This document shows, piece after piece, positions 26,659-35,626 of a DNA stretch of 64,000 nucleotides. Location of the stretch: NCBI GenBank assembly GCA_936940865.1, contig CAKZJB010000082.1:1-64000 (forward strand), read 5' to 3'. A program made the translations under genes and the position numbers. Each line of letters opens with the position of its first letter. Position 1 is the first letter of the stretch. The stretch is from an uncultured Asticcacaulis sp. (lineage in GTDB: Bacteria > Pseudomonadota > Alphaproteobacteria > Caulobacterales > Caulobacteraceae). The notes under the pieces were generated by a model. That model was not told the origin of the DNA and did not search any database. It saw only the letters and a program-made list of their open reading frames with translations.

Positions 26659-26958
26659 ATGGTCTTTGAACTATCGAACCTGTTGCCAGCATTGGCAGTA
26701 CTGGCAATCGGAACAACGGTTTGCAGCAGCATTTTGGGCCTGGCCATCCGTTGGCTGATATTGAGTGCCGTCGACCGCGACCGCGTTAATGTCGGTTGGG
26801 GGTCGGACGGCACACTGACAAGGCTATGGACATTATCGAAGCAGAAGGCAGGATCTGCCGGGAGACTTATCCGCATTTATGTCTTAACAGCCTGGGCAAC
26901 CTACATCCTCATACCGATCGCCGTGGGCGCCATATTCATTTATGTTCATTCAGGATAA
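26659..26958 (+). CDS. Hypothetical small membrane protein (99 aa)
   Basis: ATG at 26659 follows GAGGGGGAAG. The product has a hydrophobic N-terminal segment (LLPALAVLAIGTTVCSSILGLAI), a polar loop with basic residues in the middle, and a second hydrophobic segment (YVLTAWATYILIPIAVGAIFIYV) near the C-terminus. I do not recognise a family. It is encoded alone, between a divergent small lipoprotein and a secreted hypothetical protein. Confidence 0.55.
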   Translation: MVFELSNLLPALAVLAIGTTVCSSILGLAIRWLILSAVDRDRVNVGWGSDGTLTRLWTLSKQKAGSAGRLIRIYVLTAWATYILIPIAVGAIFIYVHSG

Positions 26959-27119
26959 GGCGAACAAACGCGTCTGCATACACGGATAGCCGTACCCGGG
27001 AAGCTCTCGCTCATAATCAGCGAGCCGTCAGCGAAAGGCTCATCCGCTTGGTAGCAGCTGGCAGCAGCCCTTCACCCCGTCCCTCAAACGCGATAGTCTT
27101 GGTGAAGGGAGAACGCGCC

Positions 27120-27653
27120 ATGAAACGAATACTGCTGATCGTCGGCGTTCTGGCATTAATTGCCGTTGCGCTGGGCGTCACAGTGCGGGTCCACGCCGCC
27201 TTCCCCAAACCGACAGCTGAAATCGTGACGCTCGATGAAACCAAGCGCGCCACCCTGTTACGCCTACGCGCCGAAAAGAAGTTCCAGCCCAACGATTATC
27301 CACCGCTCGGCTATACCGGAATGGCCACGCCGGAAGACGAGGCTACAGCCAATACCGCGCTCAACGCTGTTATCGACGGCATCCTGGCGCGACCGGACGG
27401 CCCTGTATCGGCCAGGACGGTGACGAACCTGTTCGGAAAGGCGATGTCGTCTGTGTGGTTGCTGGAAACCGAAGACCGCGACCGCACGCAAGGCTACTTG
27501 CTCGAGATCTGGTACATCATGGGGTTCAAGGGCGCGACCGGGCGCTTCGCCTACGGCTCCTATTTCGGGCGGCCAAAGGGCTATGGCGAACCATTGCCGC
27601 CCGGCTGGAGCTCACCCGACCATCCGCGCCCTATTGGCGGAGCCGCTACTTGA
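27120..27653 (+). CDS. Hypothetical exported protein, possibly DUF4844-like
   Basis: A 177-aa protein with an N-terminal hydrophobic leader (MKRILLIVGVLALIAVALGVTVRV). The soluble part has LLRLRAEKKFQPNDYPPLGYTG early and LLETEDRDRTQGYLLEIWYIMGFKGATGRF late, an order and spacing that remind me of DUF4844 proteins; this is recognition from memory, not a search. The start at 27120 follows GGGAGAACGCGCC. The last eight bases overlap, antiparallel, the end of the flagellin gene. Function unknown. Confidence 0.6.
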   Translation: MKRILLIVGVLALIAVALGVTVRVHAAFPKPTAEIVTLDETKRATLLRLRAEKKFQPNDYPPLGYTGMATPEDEATANTALNAVIDGILARPDGPVSARTVTNLFGKAMSSVWLLETEDRDRTQGYLLEIWYIMGFKGATGRFAYGSYFGRPKGYGEPLPPGWSSPDHPRPIGGAAT

Positions 27654-28473
27654 ACAGGCTCAACAGGAAGCCCTGCGACTGGTTGGCGATGGACAGCGAC
27701 TGGATCGCCAGCTGCTGCTTGGTCTGCAACGCCTGCAATTTTGCGCTTTCGGTCGCCATATCCGCGTCGACCAGGTTGCCGATCGAGGCGGTCAGCGTGT
27801 CCTGAAGCTTGCCGATGAAGGTGGCGTGCGTATCGAGCGCCTTGGAGGTCGATCCCAGGCTCGACAGGGCCGAGGACACATTGTTGATCGAACTGTCGAT
27901 GGTGGTGAGCAGGGCCTGGGCCGAGGTCGCCGTGGAAAACGACGCCGTGGCGCCCAGCGTCACGATCGATCCGCCCAGCGACATGTTCTGCGCGGCGACA
28001 GTCATGTGGCTGGCGCCGGACGCGTCGGCCAGGGCTGCGATCGAGGTGCGCGACCCGTCGATCAGGTTGATGCCGTTGAAGCTGGCATTCGACGCCGTCT
28101 TGGTAATCTGGTCGCGGATGGCGTTGAAGTCGGATTGCAGCGCGTTGCGCGACGTGGTGTCGAGCGACGTGTCCGACGCCGCCAGCGCCTTTTCCTTGAG
28201 TTGGGTCAGGAGGTCCGAAATCGACTCGCCGGCGCTCATCGCAACATCGACGGCAGATGCGGTACGCGACAACGAACCCTTGACGGCGTCGAGCGAACTG
28301 ACCTTGGCGCGCTGGCTCTGGGCTATGGCGTAGGTGGCGCCGTCGTCCTTGGCGCTGGCGACCTTCAGACCAGTCGATATCCGGTTCTGGGTCTTCATCA
28401 GGTCCGCCGAAATGGCGTTCAGGTTTTGCAGCGCGATCATCGCGCCGATATTGGTATTGATGGAAGACGTCAT
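27646..28473 (-). CDS. fljK: Flagellin
   Basis: A 275-aa flagellar filament subunit. The N-terminal D0/D1 helix begins MTSSINTNIGAMIALQNLN and continues with MKTQNRISTGLKVASAKDDGATYAIAQSQRAKV, and the C-terminal D0/D1 helices end with LQTKQQLAIQSLSIANQSQGFLLSLFK. The middle is short, so the protein has D0/D1 and very little surface domain, as in Caulobacter flagellins. I start at 28473, where GGAGGGTCAAA precedes the ATG; the 19 residues added by the track would block export. It is a single copy here, without chaperone or regulator genes. The paralogue letter is uncertain. Confidence 0.93.
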   Translation of the reverse strand: MTSSINTNIGAMIALQNLNAISADLMKTQNRISTGLKVASAKDDGATYAIAQSQRAKVSSLDAVKGSLSRTASAVDVAMSAGESISDLLTQLKEKALAASDTSLDTTSRNALQSDFNAIRDQITKTASNASFNGINLIDGSRTSIAALADASGASHMTVAAQNMSLGGSIVTLGATASFSTATSAQALLTTIDSSINNVSSALSSLGSTSKALDTHATFIGKLQDTLTASIGNLVDADMATESAKLQALQTKQQLAIQSLSIANQSQGFLLSLFK

Positions 28474-28729
28474 TTTGACCCTCCATGATATGTTGCCGGG
28501 CGCTGTTTTGCGTCCGGTCGTGTCCATCACCGTAACGCCATTATGCCAGAGCAGCCCTAACGGTTGTTAAAGACGGGACTATTTTTCCAATTCGCCCGCG
28601 AGTTGACGCGGGCCCGGCCACCGCCGACCGGAACCACGCAGGGCAAGTGCTGGACCGCCGCCGCGCCTTCATTCACCGATTGCTTAACTCTTTTCGCCTA
28701 AAATCCCTGCCAGAAGTCGGGAGCGAACG

Positions 28730-29560
28730 GTGTCGATACGCGCAAGAATCCTGGTCCTGGTCGGCTGCTTTTCCATCATGGCCCTCGTCGTCACGGGGCT
28801 TGGCCTGCAAACCATAGCCGACGACCATCGCACGCTTCAGGCCTATGACCACGCCTATGACAACGCATTGCGCGCCGAACGGCTCAATCATATCGTCAGC
28901 AACGTCGTGATGGAAACACGCGGCCTCTATATCGCCCGCAGCGATGAGGAATTGCAAGGTTTCGTCAGCGGCCTCAGGCGCAATCTCGACGCGCTCGACC
29001 TGGCCCTGAAGCAATGGCAATCGAGCCTGAACCCAAGCGAATCCGATCGCCTGGCGGCAATCCAGCAGGATGCCAGGACTTTCATCGCCCTGCGCCGCCA
29101 GGTGGCGGACTTTGCCGTCGCGGGCCGGCTGGAAGACGCTCATGCCCTTTCGACTCAAAATCGGGCCGACCGCATCGCCTTCCAGAACAAGGTGGACGCG
29201 ATCGTATCGAAGACCGAATCGGACCTCGACACCGCCAGGGCCGAAACCGAAAAGCGCAATCGCAACCGCGCCACGGTGTTCCTGGTCGCCTGCACCGGCA
29301 GCATCCTGGTCCTGCTGGTTGCCGCCTTGTGGCTGGTGACACAGTTTGTGACACGTCCCTTGCGTCAGCTGGCCGCGGCCATAGTACGCACCTCGAAGGG
29401 CGACTACGCCGTGCCCCTCCCCGCCGGCGACGGCAAGACCGAAATCGACGAGGTCTGGCAGGCCCTGTCCGTCCTGAAATCCCAGGCCATCGAAGCCGAA
29501 CAGCTGCGCCAGGCAGAGCACGAGCGCGAGCTCAAGCTGCGCGAGATCATGCTGGACTAG
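28730..29560 (+). CDS. Short membrane receptor with HAMP domain (lacks output domain)
   Basis: A 276-aa protein with a TM helix at about residues 8-25, a periplasmic four-helix-bundle-like sensor region of about 150 aa (helical, MCP-like: LQAYDHAYDNALRAERLNHIVSNVVME), a second TM at about 183-207, and a HAMP linker (TRPLRQLAAAIVRTSKGDYAVPLP). It then ends about 45 residues later in a charged helix instead of a methyl-accepting or kinase domain. GTG start with GGAG upstream. It may be a truncated chemoreceptor or a real stand-alone sensor that works through partners. Near flagellin, so a motility link is plausible. Confidence 0.75.
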   Translation: MSIRARILVLVGCFSIMALVVTGLGLQTIADDHRTLQAYDHAYDNALRAERLNHIVSNVVMETRGLYIARSDEELQGFVSGLRRNLDALDLALKQWQSSLNPSESDRLAAIQQDARTFIALRRQVADFAVAGRLEDAHALSTQNRADRIAFQNKVDAIVSKTESDLDTARAETEKRNRNRATVFLVACTGSILVLLVAALWLVTQFVTRPLRQLAAAIVRTSKGDYAVPLPAGDGKTEIDEVWQALSVLKSQAIEAEQLRQAEHERELKLREIMLD

Positions 29561-29566
29561 CGGTTT

Positions 29567-30880
29567 TCACCGACCTTTGGCAAACGGATCATAGTCCCGC
29601 GACGACGTCCGTTTTACCCCCATCCGCTCGGCCTCGGACTTCGGCCGCACCGGAAAGGCAAAGGTCAGGGCCAGGGCGTCGCCCAGGTCGGGACTGGCCA
29701 AGCCACGCTTCTTGATCTCGTCCTTGGATTCGAGTTGCTTGCGGCCTTGCGCGTCATAGGCGTAGACCGGCGCCGCCAGGTCCTGCTTCAGGTCGGTACG
29801 ATCGGGGATGCTGCCCCCGCCCCTCAGCCAGTCGGCCATCCCGAACCACATCTCGGCGCGCTTGTTGACGTATTGCGCGGACAGCGCCCGCCCGCCGAAC
29901 GGCACCTCGATTACCGCATAACCGAGCTGGCGCAGGCGATCGATGACGCCCGCCCCGTTGCCGGCGTCGACGAAGACCGCATCAGGCCGAAAGCCGTCGA
30001 TCGCCGCGGCGACCCGGGCCGCCAGCGCCATGTTATCCAGTCCGCGCAGGACTTCGGGCTCGTGGGCAATCAGTCCCTGGCGGCGAAAGATGACGCTGCG
30101 GTCGTCGCCGAAGCGCGCCGGATCGACGCCGATAATGCGCGGCGCCAATTGGACGTCGGCCGCCGGCACCACGCGCCGCGCCGCGCCCTCCACGTCCGAC
30201 AGACTGACCAGTTGATCGTCGCCCGCCGCCGAGAAATCGCACAGGTATTCGCGCGCGAAACTGGCCTCCGACATGTCGCGCCTGAGGCGCTCGACCTCGT
30301 CGGCATCGATCGCCGCCGTGTCGTAGACCGTGTAACGGGCGCTGTGCCAGTCCGGCAGGCCACGCGCCCGATGGAACAGTTCCGAAAACAGGTTCACCCC
30401 CTGCGGCGTGCCGATGAACAGCGCCCAGCCCTTGCGATCGGACAGGGCCGGCTGGATGACGTCGTTCCAGATTTCCGGCCGGATCTGCGCCACCTCGTCG
30501 ATGACCACGCCGTCCAGGCGCACGCCGCGCATGGCGTCGGGATTATCGGCGCCGTAGACGCGGATGACGGCGCCGTTCTTGCGGAAGGTCACCGACAGTT
30601 CGGCCTCGCTGACATCGACAAGGCCGTAGCGCCGCAGCGGCTCGATGCGCGATTTCAGCCGGGCCCAGGCGATGGCCTTTGCCTGCTTGAGATAGGGCGC
30701 GACGTAGAAGAACAGGCCGAGGTCGCGGTCGAAGCGCATGGCCTTGTCGATCAGTTCCATGATGGCCAGTTCGGTCTTGCCGGCCCGGCGGTGGAGGGCA
30801 TAGACGGTGAAGCGGCGGCGCTTGCGATGACATTCGCGTTGCCAGTCGCGCGGAAAATAGCCGAGCGAAATGGTCGTCAT
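29567..30880 (-). CDS. Phage terminase large subunit (orphan)
   Basis: A 437-aa DNA-packaging motor protein. The ATPase domain has Walker A HRRAGKTELAIM near residue 28 and Walker B GVVIDEVAQ near 120, followed by a coupling-like FIGTPQG. The nuclease domain has three acidic clusters: IIGVDPARFGDDRS, AVFVDAGNGAG and SPDLGDALALTFAF. The start at 30880 overlaps the small-subunit stop as ATGA. No portal, protease, capsid or tail gene follows; the next gene is a convergent bacterial receptor gene seven bases away. It is probably a remnant of a prophage or a domesticated packaging gene. Confidence 0.9.
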   Translation of the reverse strand: MTTISLGYFPRDWQRECHRKRRRFTVYALHRRAGKTELAIMELIDKAMRFDRDLGLFFYVAPYLKQAKAIAWARLKSRIEPLRRYGLVDVSEAELSVTFRKNGAVIRVYGADNPDAMRGVRLDGVVIDEVAQIRPEIWNDVIQPALSDRKGWALFIGTPQGVNLFSELFHRARGLPDWHSARYTVYDTAAIDADEVERLRRDMSEASFAREYLCDFSAAGDDQLVSLSDVEGAARRVVPAADVQLAPRIIGVDPARFGDDRSVIFRRQGLIAHEPEVLRGLDNMALAARVAAAIDGFRPDAVFVDAGNGAGVIDRLRQLGYAVIEVPFGGRALSAQYVNKRAEMWFGMADWLRGGGSIPDRTDLKQDLAAPVYAYDAQGRKQLESKDEIKKRGLASPDLGDALALTFAFPVRPKSEAERMGVKRTSSRDYDPFAKGR

Positions 30881-31242
30881 TCTCCGGCCTCCCCCTCGGC
30901 GTCCGGCACACCGGTCACCACGGTCACCGTTCCGGTCCGTGCTTCGGCGATCCGCTTGTCTTCCCAGCCGAAATTGTTGCGAAGATTGAAGATGGTGCCC
31001 GTGACGTTGCCGTCGTAGAGCCGGTTTTCGTTGAAGGCCTCTACCCGCGTCCGCGCCATGGCGATTATGTCGGCATAGTCGCCGTCGGCGGCGTAGTCGA
31101 TCAGTTGCCGACGATTGAGTCCCAGCGCCATGGCCAGACCGGTGACGGTGGGCCGGTCGCTGGGCGTGCGGCTGTCGAAATAGGCGTCGATGGCGGCGGA
31201 TAAGGCGCGCGGCGTGGTGAAGGGTCTTGGTTTCTTCGGCAT
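30877..31242 (-). CDS. Phage terminase small subunit (orphan)
   Basis: A 121-aa DNA-recognition subunit. The N-terminal segment PRPFTTPRALSAAIDAYFDSRTPSDRPTVTGLAMALGLNRRQLIDYA carries a helix-turn-helix-like region used for pac-site binding in the family. The C-terminal part, TGTIFNLRNNFGWEDKR, is commonly seen in small terminases of this type. It is translationally coupled to the large subunit. No other phage structural gene is within reach in this window. Confidence 0.82.
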   Translation of the reverse strand: MPKKPRPFTTPRALSAAIDAYFDSRTPSDRPTVTGLAMALGLNRRQLIDYAADGDYADIIAMARTRVEAFNENRLYDGNVTGTIFNLRNNFGWEDKRIAEARTGTVTVVTGVPDAEGEAGE

Positions 31243-31441
31243 GCCTTTGGCATAGGGCGCGGCACATCAGTTCCGCACAGCATCTCCGGCGGGCTTGCGC
31301 CACTCCATGACGCGGAACCACAGCGGCCTGGCGATAGCAGAAAGCACACAACCTCACATTTCTAAAAACGATGCGTGACACCGGTAGCAATTGCCGTTAT
31401 GTTGTATCATCCAGGCGGCGGCGGCCGCGACAGGAGGGGAC

Positions 31442-33193
31442 ATGCAAAAGGGGTATATGGGTGCCGTCATCGCGCTGGCACTGGCGTTCGCATCGACGGC
31501 ACCGGCCTTCGCCCAGACTTCATCCGGCCCCAGCGTCGTGGTGCACGGCCAGAGGCCCGTGAAACACCCGCACAAATGGGTCCGCGCCGAAAGCCGGCAT
31601 TTCGTGGCCTATAGCGACGCTGCCCGTCCCGATGTCGAGATGCTGCTGACCAGGATGGAGCGCTTCTGGCTGACGCTGCGCGAATTCTCGCACGCCGACC
31701 TCGACGCCCCGGCCGATACCCCGAAACAGGTCCTGTACTACCTGGCCGACGAGCAGGCTTTGGGCGAGATCGACCCAAAGACCCCGGACTATGCCATCGG
31801 GCTGTATACGACCTGCGCCGACGCGCAAGAGGGCTTCGGCGTGCACATGTACTATGCCGAACAGCCCAAGCTGGCCCTGGAAAAGCGGCCGGAAAACGAA
31901 GGCCTGAGCTATATCTACCAGGCCTATGCCCGCGACTTCTTCCGCCGCCACGCCACGGCCAACACGCCGCTGTGGTTCGTCGAAGGCTATGCGCAGTATT
32001 TCTCGACCGCGCGCTTCGACGGCAACCAGATCGTCGTCGGCATGGCGCCGAATGCGCTCGGGACACTGCTGCAGCGTCTCGGCGCCGGCTATATGTACAG
32101 CCTGAACTATGCCGATGTGCTGGTCGGCAACGACAATGACGGCACCAACCAGGCCGGTGCGGCGGGCCTGCGCAACGAGTTCGAGGCGCGGTCGTGGGTG
32201 CTGACCCACTGGATCCTGTCCAACAAGGACAATCTCGCCAAATTCCAGGCCTACCTCCAGGCGGTGAGCGATGGCAAGGACCGTATAAAGGCGTTCAAGG
32301 CGACGTTCGGCCTGACGCCCGGCCAGCTCAATCACATCCTGTGGGCCTATGTGCGCAAGCTCGAAGCCATCAAACTGGCCGTGAAGAGCCTGCCCGACCC
32401 CGATATCTCGGTCGCGCAGATGCCGGTCTCGGCCGAGCGTCTGCTGATGACCGAAGCGGCGCTCAAGGCCTGCCCTTCGGACGCCCGCGGCCAGGACCTG
32501 CTGAAGACCGCCCATGACGAAGCGGCCAGATATCCCGGCGACGCCTACGCGCAGACTGTGCTGGCGCGCGCCGAGGCCGGCTTCGGCGACGCTGTCCGGG
32601 CCAAAACCATCCTCGACTCCCTGATCGCCACATCGCCCCAGGACGCCGAGCTTTATACGCTGAAAGGCATGGCGCTACTGCGTTCCGGCGCGGCAAGGGA
32701 TGCGGTCGCTGCCTTCGACAAGGCCGGCGGCCTCGATCCGAAATCGCCGGTCATCGCCTATTATTTCTCGCTGGCCGAAGCGGAAGTTGCGGGCGGCTTC
32801 GACACCGACTCCGCCAATGCCGCCATCGTCGCCTACCTGTCGGCGCCGCATGTCGACGCCTACGCCTGGCGCGCGGGCCTGGCCTATGCATGGCTCGGCC
32901 AAAACAGCGATGCGGCGGCGGCCCTGCGCGTGATGGCCGACAATCCGCGCCCCGGCGTCCTGGCCCAACCGGCAAAGGACTGGATCGCCAAACTCAATTC
33001 GGCATCGAAATCCGACCTGTCCGCCGCCGCGCTCCAGCCCCTGCCCTTGCCGCCCAAGGTCCTGGTCACGGCGCGCGAGGACTGGACCTATGCGTCGGCC
33101 GACGTGCTGAAGGCGCTCGACCAGGCCATCGCCAACGAAGAGGCCGCCTCGATCGTCGATCCCTCCGATCCCGACTTCGACAGGAACCACTGA
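31442..33193 (+). CDS. Exported TPR protein with degenerate gluzincin-like domain
   Basis: A 583-aa protein with signal peptide MQKGYMGAVIALALAFASTAPAFAQ. Residues 40-300 resemble DUF1570/peptidase MA-type domains (HKWVRAESRHFVAYSDA, then PLWFVEGYAQYFSTARFDG), but no HExxH is present upstream of the WFVEGYAQYF helix, so metalloprotease activity looks lost. Residues about 340-500 form tetratricopeptide-like repeats (YTLKGMALLRSGAARDAVAAFDKAGGLDP). GGAGGGGAC before 31442 decides the start. Likely a periplasmic scaffold. It is monocistronic as far as can be seen. Confidence 0.7.
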   Translation: MQKGYMGAVIALALAFASTAPAFAQTSSGPSVVVHGQRPVKHPHKWVRAESRHFVAYSDAARPDVEMLLTRMERFWLTLREFSHADLDAPADTPKQVLYYLADEQALGEIDPKTPDYAIGLYTTCADAQEGFGVHMYYAEQPKLALEKRPENEGLSYIYQAYARDFFRRHATANTPLWFVEGYAQYFSTARFDGNQIVVGMAPNALGTLLQRLGAGYMYSLNYADVLVGNDNDGTNQAGAAGLRNEFEARSWVLTHWILSNKDNLAKFQAYLQAVSDGKDRIKAFKATFGLTPGQLNHILWAYVRKLEAIKLAVKSLPDPDISVAQMPVSAERLLMTEAALKACPSDARGQDLLKTAHDEAARYPGDAYAQTVLARAEAGFGDAVRAKTILDSLIATSPQDAELYTLKGMALLRSGAARDAVAAFDKAGGLDPKSPVIAYYFSLAEAEVAGGFDTDSANAAIVAYLSAPHVDAYAWRAGLAYAWLGQNSDAAAALRVMADNPRPGVLAQPAKDWIAKLNSASKSDLSAAALQPLPLPPKVLVTAREDWTYASADVLKALDQAIANEEAASIVDPSDPDFDRNH

Positions 33194-33252
33194 CCCTATG
33201 ACCAGTGTTGCTTCTTGTGCCGATTGAGATAGGTTATCGCCCGGGGGTAAGC

Positions 33253-33759
33253 GTGATCCTGTTTCTCGACTATGACGGCGTCTTGCATCCGGACGAGGTG
33301 TATACTCGCAATGGAAGGCCTTATCTTGCGGTGGAAGGCAAGTTGTTCATGTGGGCTCACGTCGTTGAAGATGCCCTCGCCGATTTTCCAGACATACGTA
33401 TCGTCATTTCTTCGTCCTGGGCGCGATTTCTAGGCTTCAAACGCGCGAAGAACGCACTTCCGCGCGCGCTTGCCGCCAGGGTCATCGGCGCAACCTGGCA
33501 TAGTCACATGAAGTTTCCCGACGACGGGCCACCCCTTCAGTACCCGGAAACGATGTGGGATCAGATGACGCGGTATGAGCAAATAGAACGATGGGCGAAA
33601 AGAGCCGGTATAACCGACTGGATAGCCATCGACGATAACGACGAAGGCTGGCCGGAGGCGCTCCGTCACCACTTAATACATACGGTTTCCAATCTCGGGC
33701 TCGGCCACGAAAAAGCAGCCCGCGAACTTCGGAGCATCTTGGCGGGCAGAAATCGCTGA
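33253..33759 (+). CDS. HAD-domain protein (HAD_SAK_2-like)
   Basis: A 168-aa HAD-fold protein with motif I VILFLDYDGVLHPD at the N-terminus, motif II in IVISSSWARF, and the late acidic motif ITDWIAIDDNDEGWP. The arrangement matches the small HAD domains of the Swiss-army-knife RNA repair type (HAD_SAK_2), which usually occur alone in bacteria. I prefer the GTG at 33253 behind GGGGGTAAGC. It is not in an operon. Substrate unknown; a polynucleotide phosphatase role would be inference from the domain name. Confidence 0.7.
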   Translation: MILFLDYDGVLHPDEVYTRNGRPYLAVEGKLFMWAHVVEDALADFPDIRIVISSSWARFLGFKRAKNALPRALAARVIGATWHSHMKFPDDGPPLQYPETMWDQMTRYEQIERWAKRAGITDWIAIDDNDEGWPEALRHHLIHTVSNLGLGHEKAARELRSILAGRNR

Positions 33760-33875
33760 CATCGACCGCAATCGCCGTCAGCGAACCATGCCAACGCCGC
33801 GGCCGTCCGCCCACGCCCGCAGGACGACCATCGCCGCGCCAGAAGCAATCAGGCTGGCCTGGCTCGCGCCTGATT

Positions 33876-34841
33876 TCAACTCCGCCTTATCCTTGCCCGC
33901 ATCAGCCGGCGGTCTTCCAGCGAATAGTACAGCCAGATGTCTGCGCCATCGACGACGACCGAGGCGGCAAAGGCAATGTCCGTGGCCGTACGGTCCTCTA
34001 CCGGCGGCGGCACCAGCAAGGGCTGGATGCAGCGGTCGACGACCGTCCGGCATTGCCGGTCGAAGGCGATCCAGCCGATGCGCCAGCGGGCGTCGCGGGT
34101 GGCGCCGTTATAGAACATGACGGGCTCGTCCGGCCGGTCCATCAGCATCGGCCCGGGCGACAGATGCCAGTTGTCCCAGCCGTCCTTGCGCGGCATGAAC
34201 GGCGTCGGCTGCTCGTCCCAGGGACCATCTATATCGTCACCGATCGCCAGGCCGATGCGCGAGGCGTCCTCGGCGGCGTATTCGTAAAACAGGCGCCAGT
34301 GGCCGTCGACCGTCCTGCCGATCGTCGCCTCCTTGGTATTGCCCATCGACTTGGTCGAAGCCAGGGCCACGCCGGTCTTCTCCAGCTTGTCGAGCGAAGG
34401 TCCCACGGCATAGAACATCTCGCCGTGCGACATGTCGGACGTCACCCCCGTATAGTAGACGACGTAGGAACCGTCGTTGCGGCACAGCACGGTCGGGTCC
34501 TCGACCCCGCCGATATCCTGCTCGTCCGGGCCGCCGACGATCGAGGGACGGTCCAACATATCGAAATTGACCCCGTCGCGGCTCCACCCGGCCCAGATCT
34601 GGCCGGTGTCGGTGAGCCTGGTGCCCAGGGCCGGCACGGCCCGCACCATGATACCGAAGCGGCCGTCCTTGCCCCGCCAGACATAGGGGCTCATCAGGTC
34701 GCGCCGCGTCACGGCATCGGAGCCGCTGAGCTTGATTTCCTGCAATTCCTCGACATTGAAATCCAGGATGCCGCGGCCCGGATTCACCGTCTCCTTACGG
34801 TCTCCGGTGACCGGATCGGGCTTGTCCATGGTATCGCTCAT
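33876..34841 (-). CDS. GH130-family glycosidase/phosphorylase-like protein
   Basis: A 321-aa five-bladed propeller-type protein. Family blocks are SPYVWRGKDGRFGIMVRAVP, GQIWAGWSRDGVNFD, the acidic GGVEDPTVLCRNDGSYVVYYTG, EATIGRTVDGHWRLFYEY, and HLSPGPML near residue 230. Many GH130 enzymes phosphorolyse beta-mannosides; this member has no signal peptide, in keeping with a cytosolic phosphorylase or hydrolase. Start at 34841 overlaps the SDR stop as ATGA. The pair likely processes an intracellular sugar or oligosaccharide. GH32/43/68-like fold relatives are the main alternative. Confidence 0.7.
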   Translation of the reverse strand: MSDTMDKPDPVTGDRKETVNPGRGILDFNVEELQEIKLSGSDAVTRRDLMSPYVWRGKDGRFGIMVRAVPALGTRLTDTGQIWAGWSRDGVNFDMLDRPSIVGGPDEQDIGGVEDPTVLCRNDGSYVVYYTGVTSDMSHGEMFYAVGPSLDKLEKTGVALASTKSMGNTKEATIGRTVDGHWRLFYEYAAEDASRIGLAIGDDIDGPWDEQPTPFMPRKDGWDNWHLSPGPMLMDRPDEPVMFYNGATRDARWRIGWIAFDRQCRTVVDRCIQPLLVPPPVEDRTATDIAFAASVVVDGADIWLYYSLEDRRLMRARIRRS

Positions 34842-35608
34842 GCGCCCACCCCCTGCAGCAGCGACAACCCTCCGTCCATGACGATGCAGGCTCCGGTGAC
34901 ATAGGCGGCCTCCTCCGAGGCCAGCCAGCGCGCCAGATAGGCCACCTCTTCCGGCTTGCCCGCCCGCTTCATCGGGATGTTGACCTCCAGCGACTTGCGG
35001 TAGGCCGCGTCTTCGAGCGCGCGTTCGTTCATCGGCGTCAGGATCATGCCGGGCTCGACGGCGTTGACGCGGACATTGTTCGGCGCCTCCTCGATGGCCA
35101 GGGTGCGCACCAGATTGGTCAATCCGCCCTTGGCCGCGCAGTAGTCGGCGCCGCCGGCGCGGACGGCTTCCGCGTGGATCGACGAAATATGGATGATGGC
35201 GCCCGGACGGTCGGCCGCCCATCCCTTCAGGAAGCGCCGCGAGGTCAGGAAAGCGCCCGTAAGGTCGGTCGCCAGCATCCGCGTCCACACCGGCGTCGGC
35301 ATGTCGCGGACCGGAATGCCCGACATATTGATGCCGGCGGAATTGACCAGGACGCTGACGGGTCCACATGCCTTTTCCACCTCGGCGAACGCCGCGTCGA
35401 CCGACCTGTCGTCATCGACCGAGCACTGGACGGTCATGGCCGTGCCGCCCGCCTGGCGCACGGCCTCCGCCGACGCTTCGGCAGCCTGGGCATCCGAATG
35501 ATACAGGATGGCAACATGATCGCCGGCCTCGCCGAAGATTTTGGCGCAGGCCGCGCCGATGCCGGATTCCGCGCCTGTAATGACGACGTTTCGCCGGGAA
35601 GTATTCAT
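34838..35608 (-). CDS. Short-chain dehydrogenase/reductase, glucose 1-dehydrogenase-like
   Basis: A 256-aa classical SDR with cofactor motif ITGAESGIGAACA, NSAGI at the NNAG position, catalytic Ser in HISSIHAEAV, and Tyr-Lys in YCAAKGGLTN. The C-terminal VNAVEPGMILTPM and YVTGACIVMDGGLSL are typical of sugar and 3-oxoacyl dehydrogenases. It is first in an operon with the GH130-like gene, so a sugar or polyol substrate is most likely. A 15-bp perfect palindrome lies 18 nt upstream of the start. Confidence 0.88.
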   Translation of the reverse strand: MNTSRRNVVITGAESGIGAACAKIFGEAGDHVAILYHSDAQAAEASAEAVRQAGGTAMTVQCSVDDDRSVDAAFAEVEKACGPVSVLVNSAGINMSGIPVRDMPTPVWTRMLATDLTGAFLTSRRFLKGWAADRPGAIIHISSIHAEAVRAGGADYCAAKGGLTNLVRTLAIEEAPNNVRVNAVEPGMILTPMNERALEDAAYRKSLEVNIPMKRAGKPEEVAYLARWLASEEAAYVTGACIVMDGGLSLLQGVGA

Positions 35609-35626
35609 CGCTTTCGCTCTTGCAGG

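Noticed and set aside
28474-28600. Sigma-54 promoter upstream of flagellin
   Set aside because: Expected from Caulobacter biology, but no TGGCAC-N5-TTGC with correct GG/GC spacing was found; CTGGCATAATGG lacks the -12 GC.
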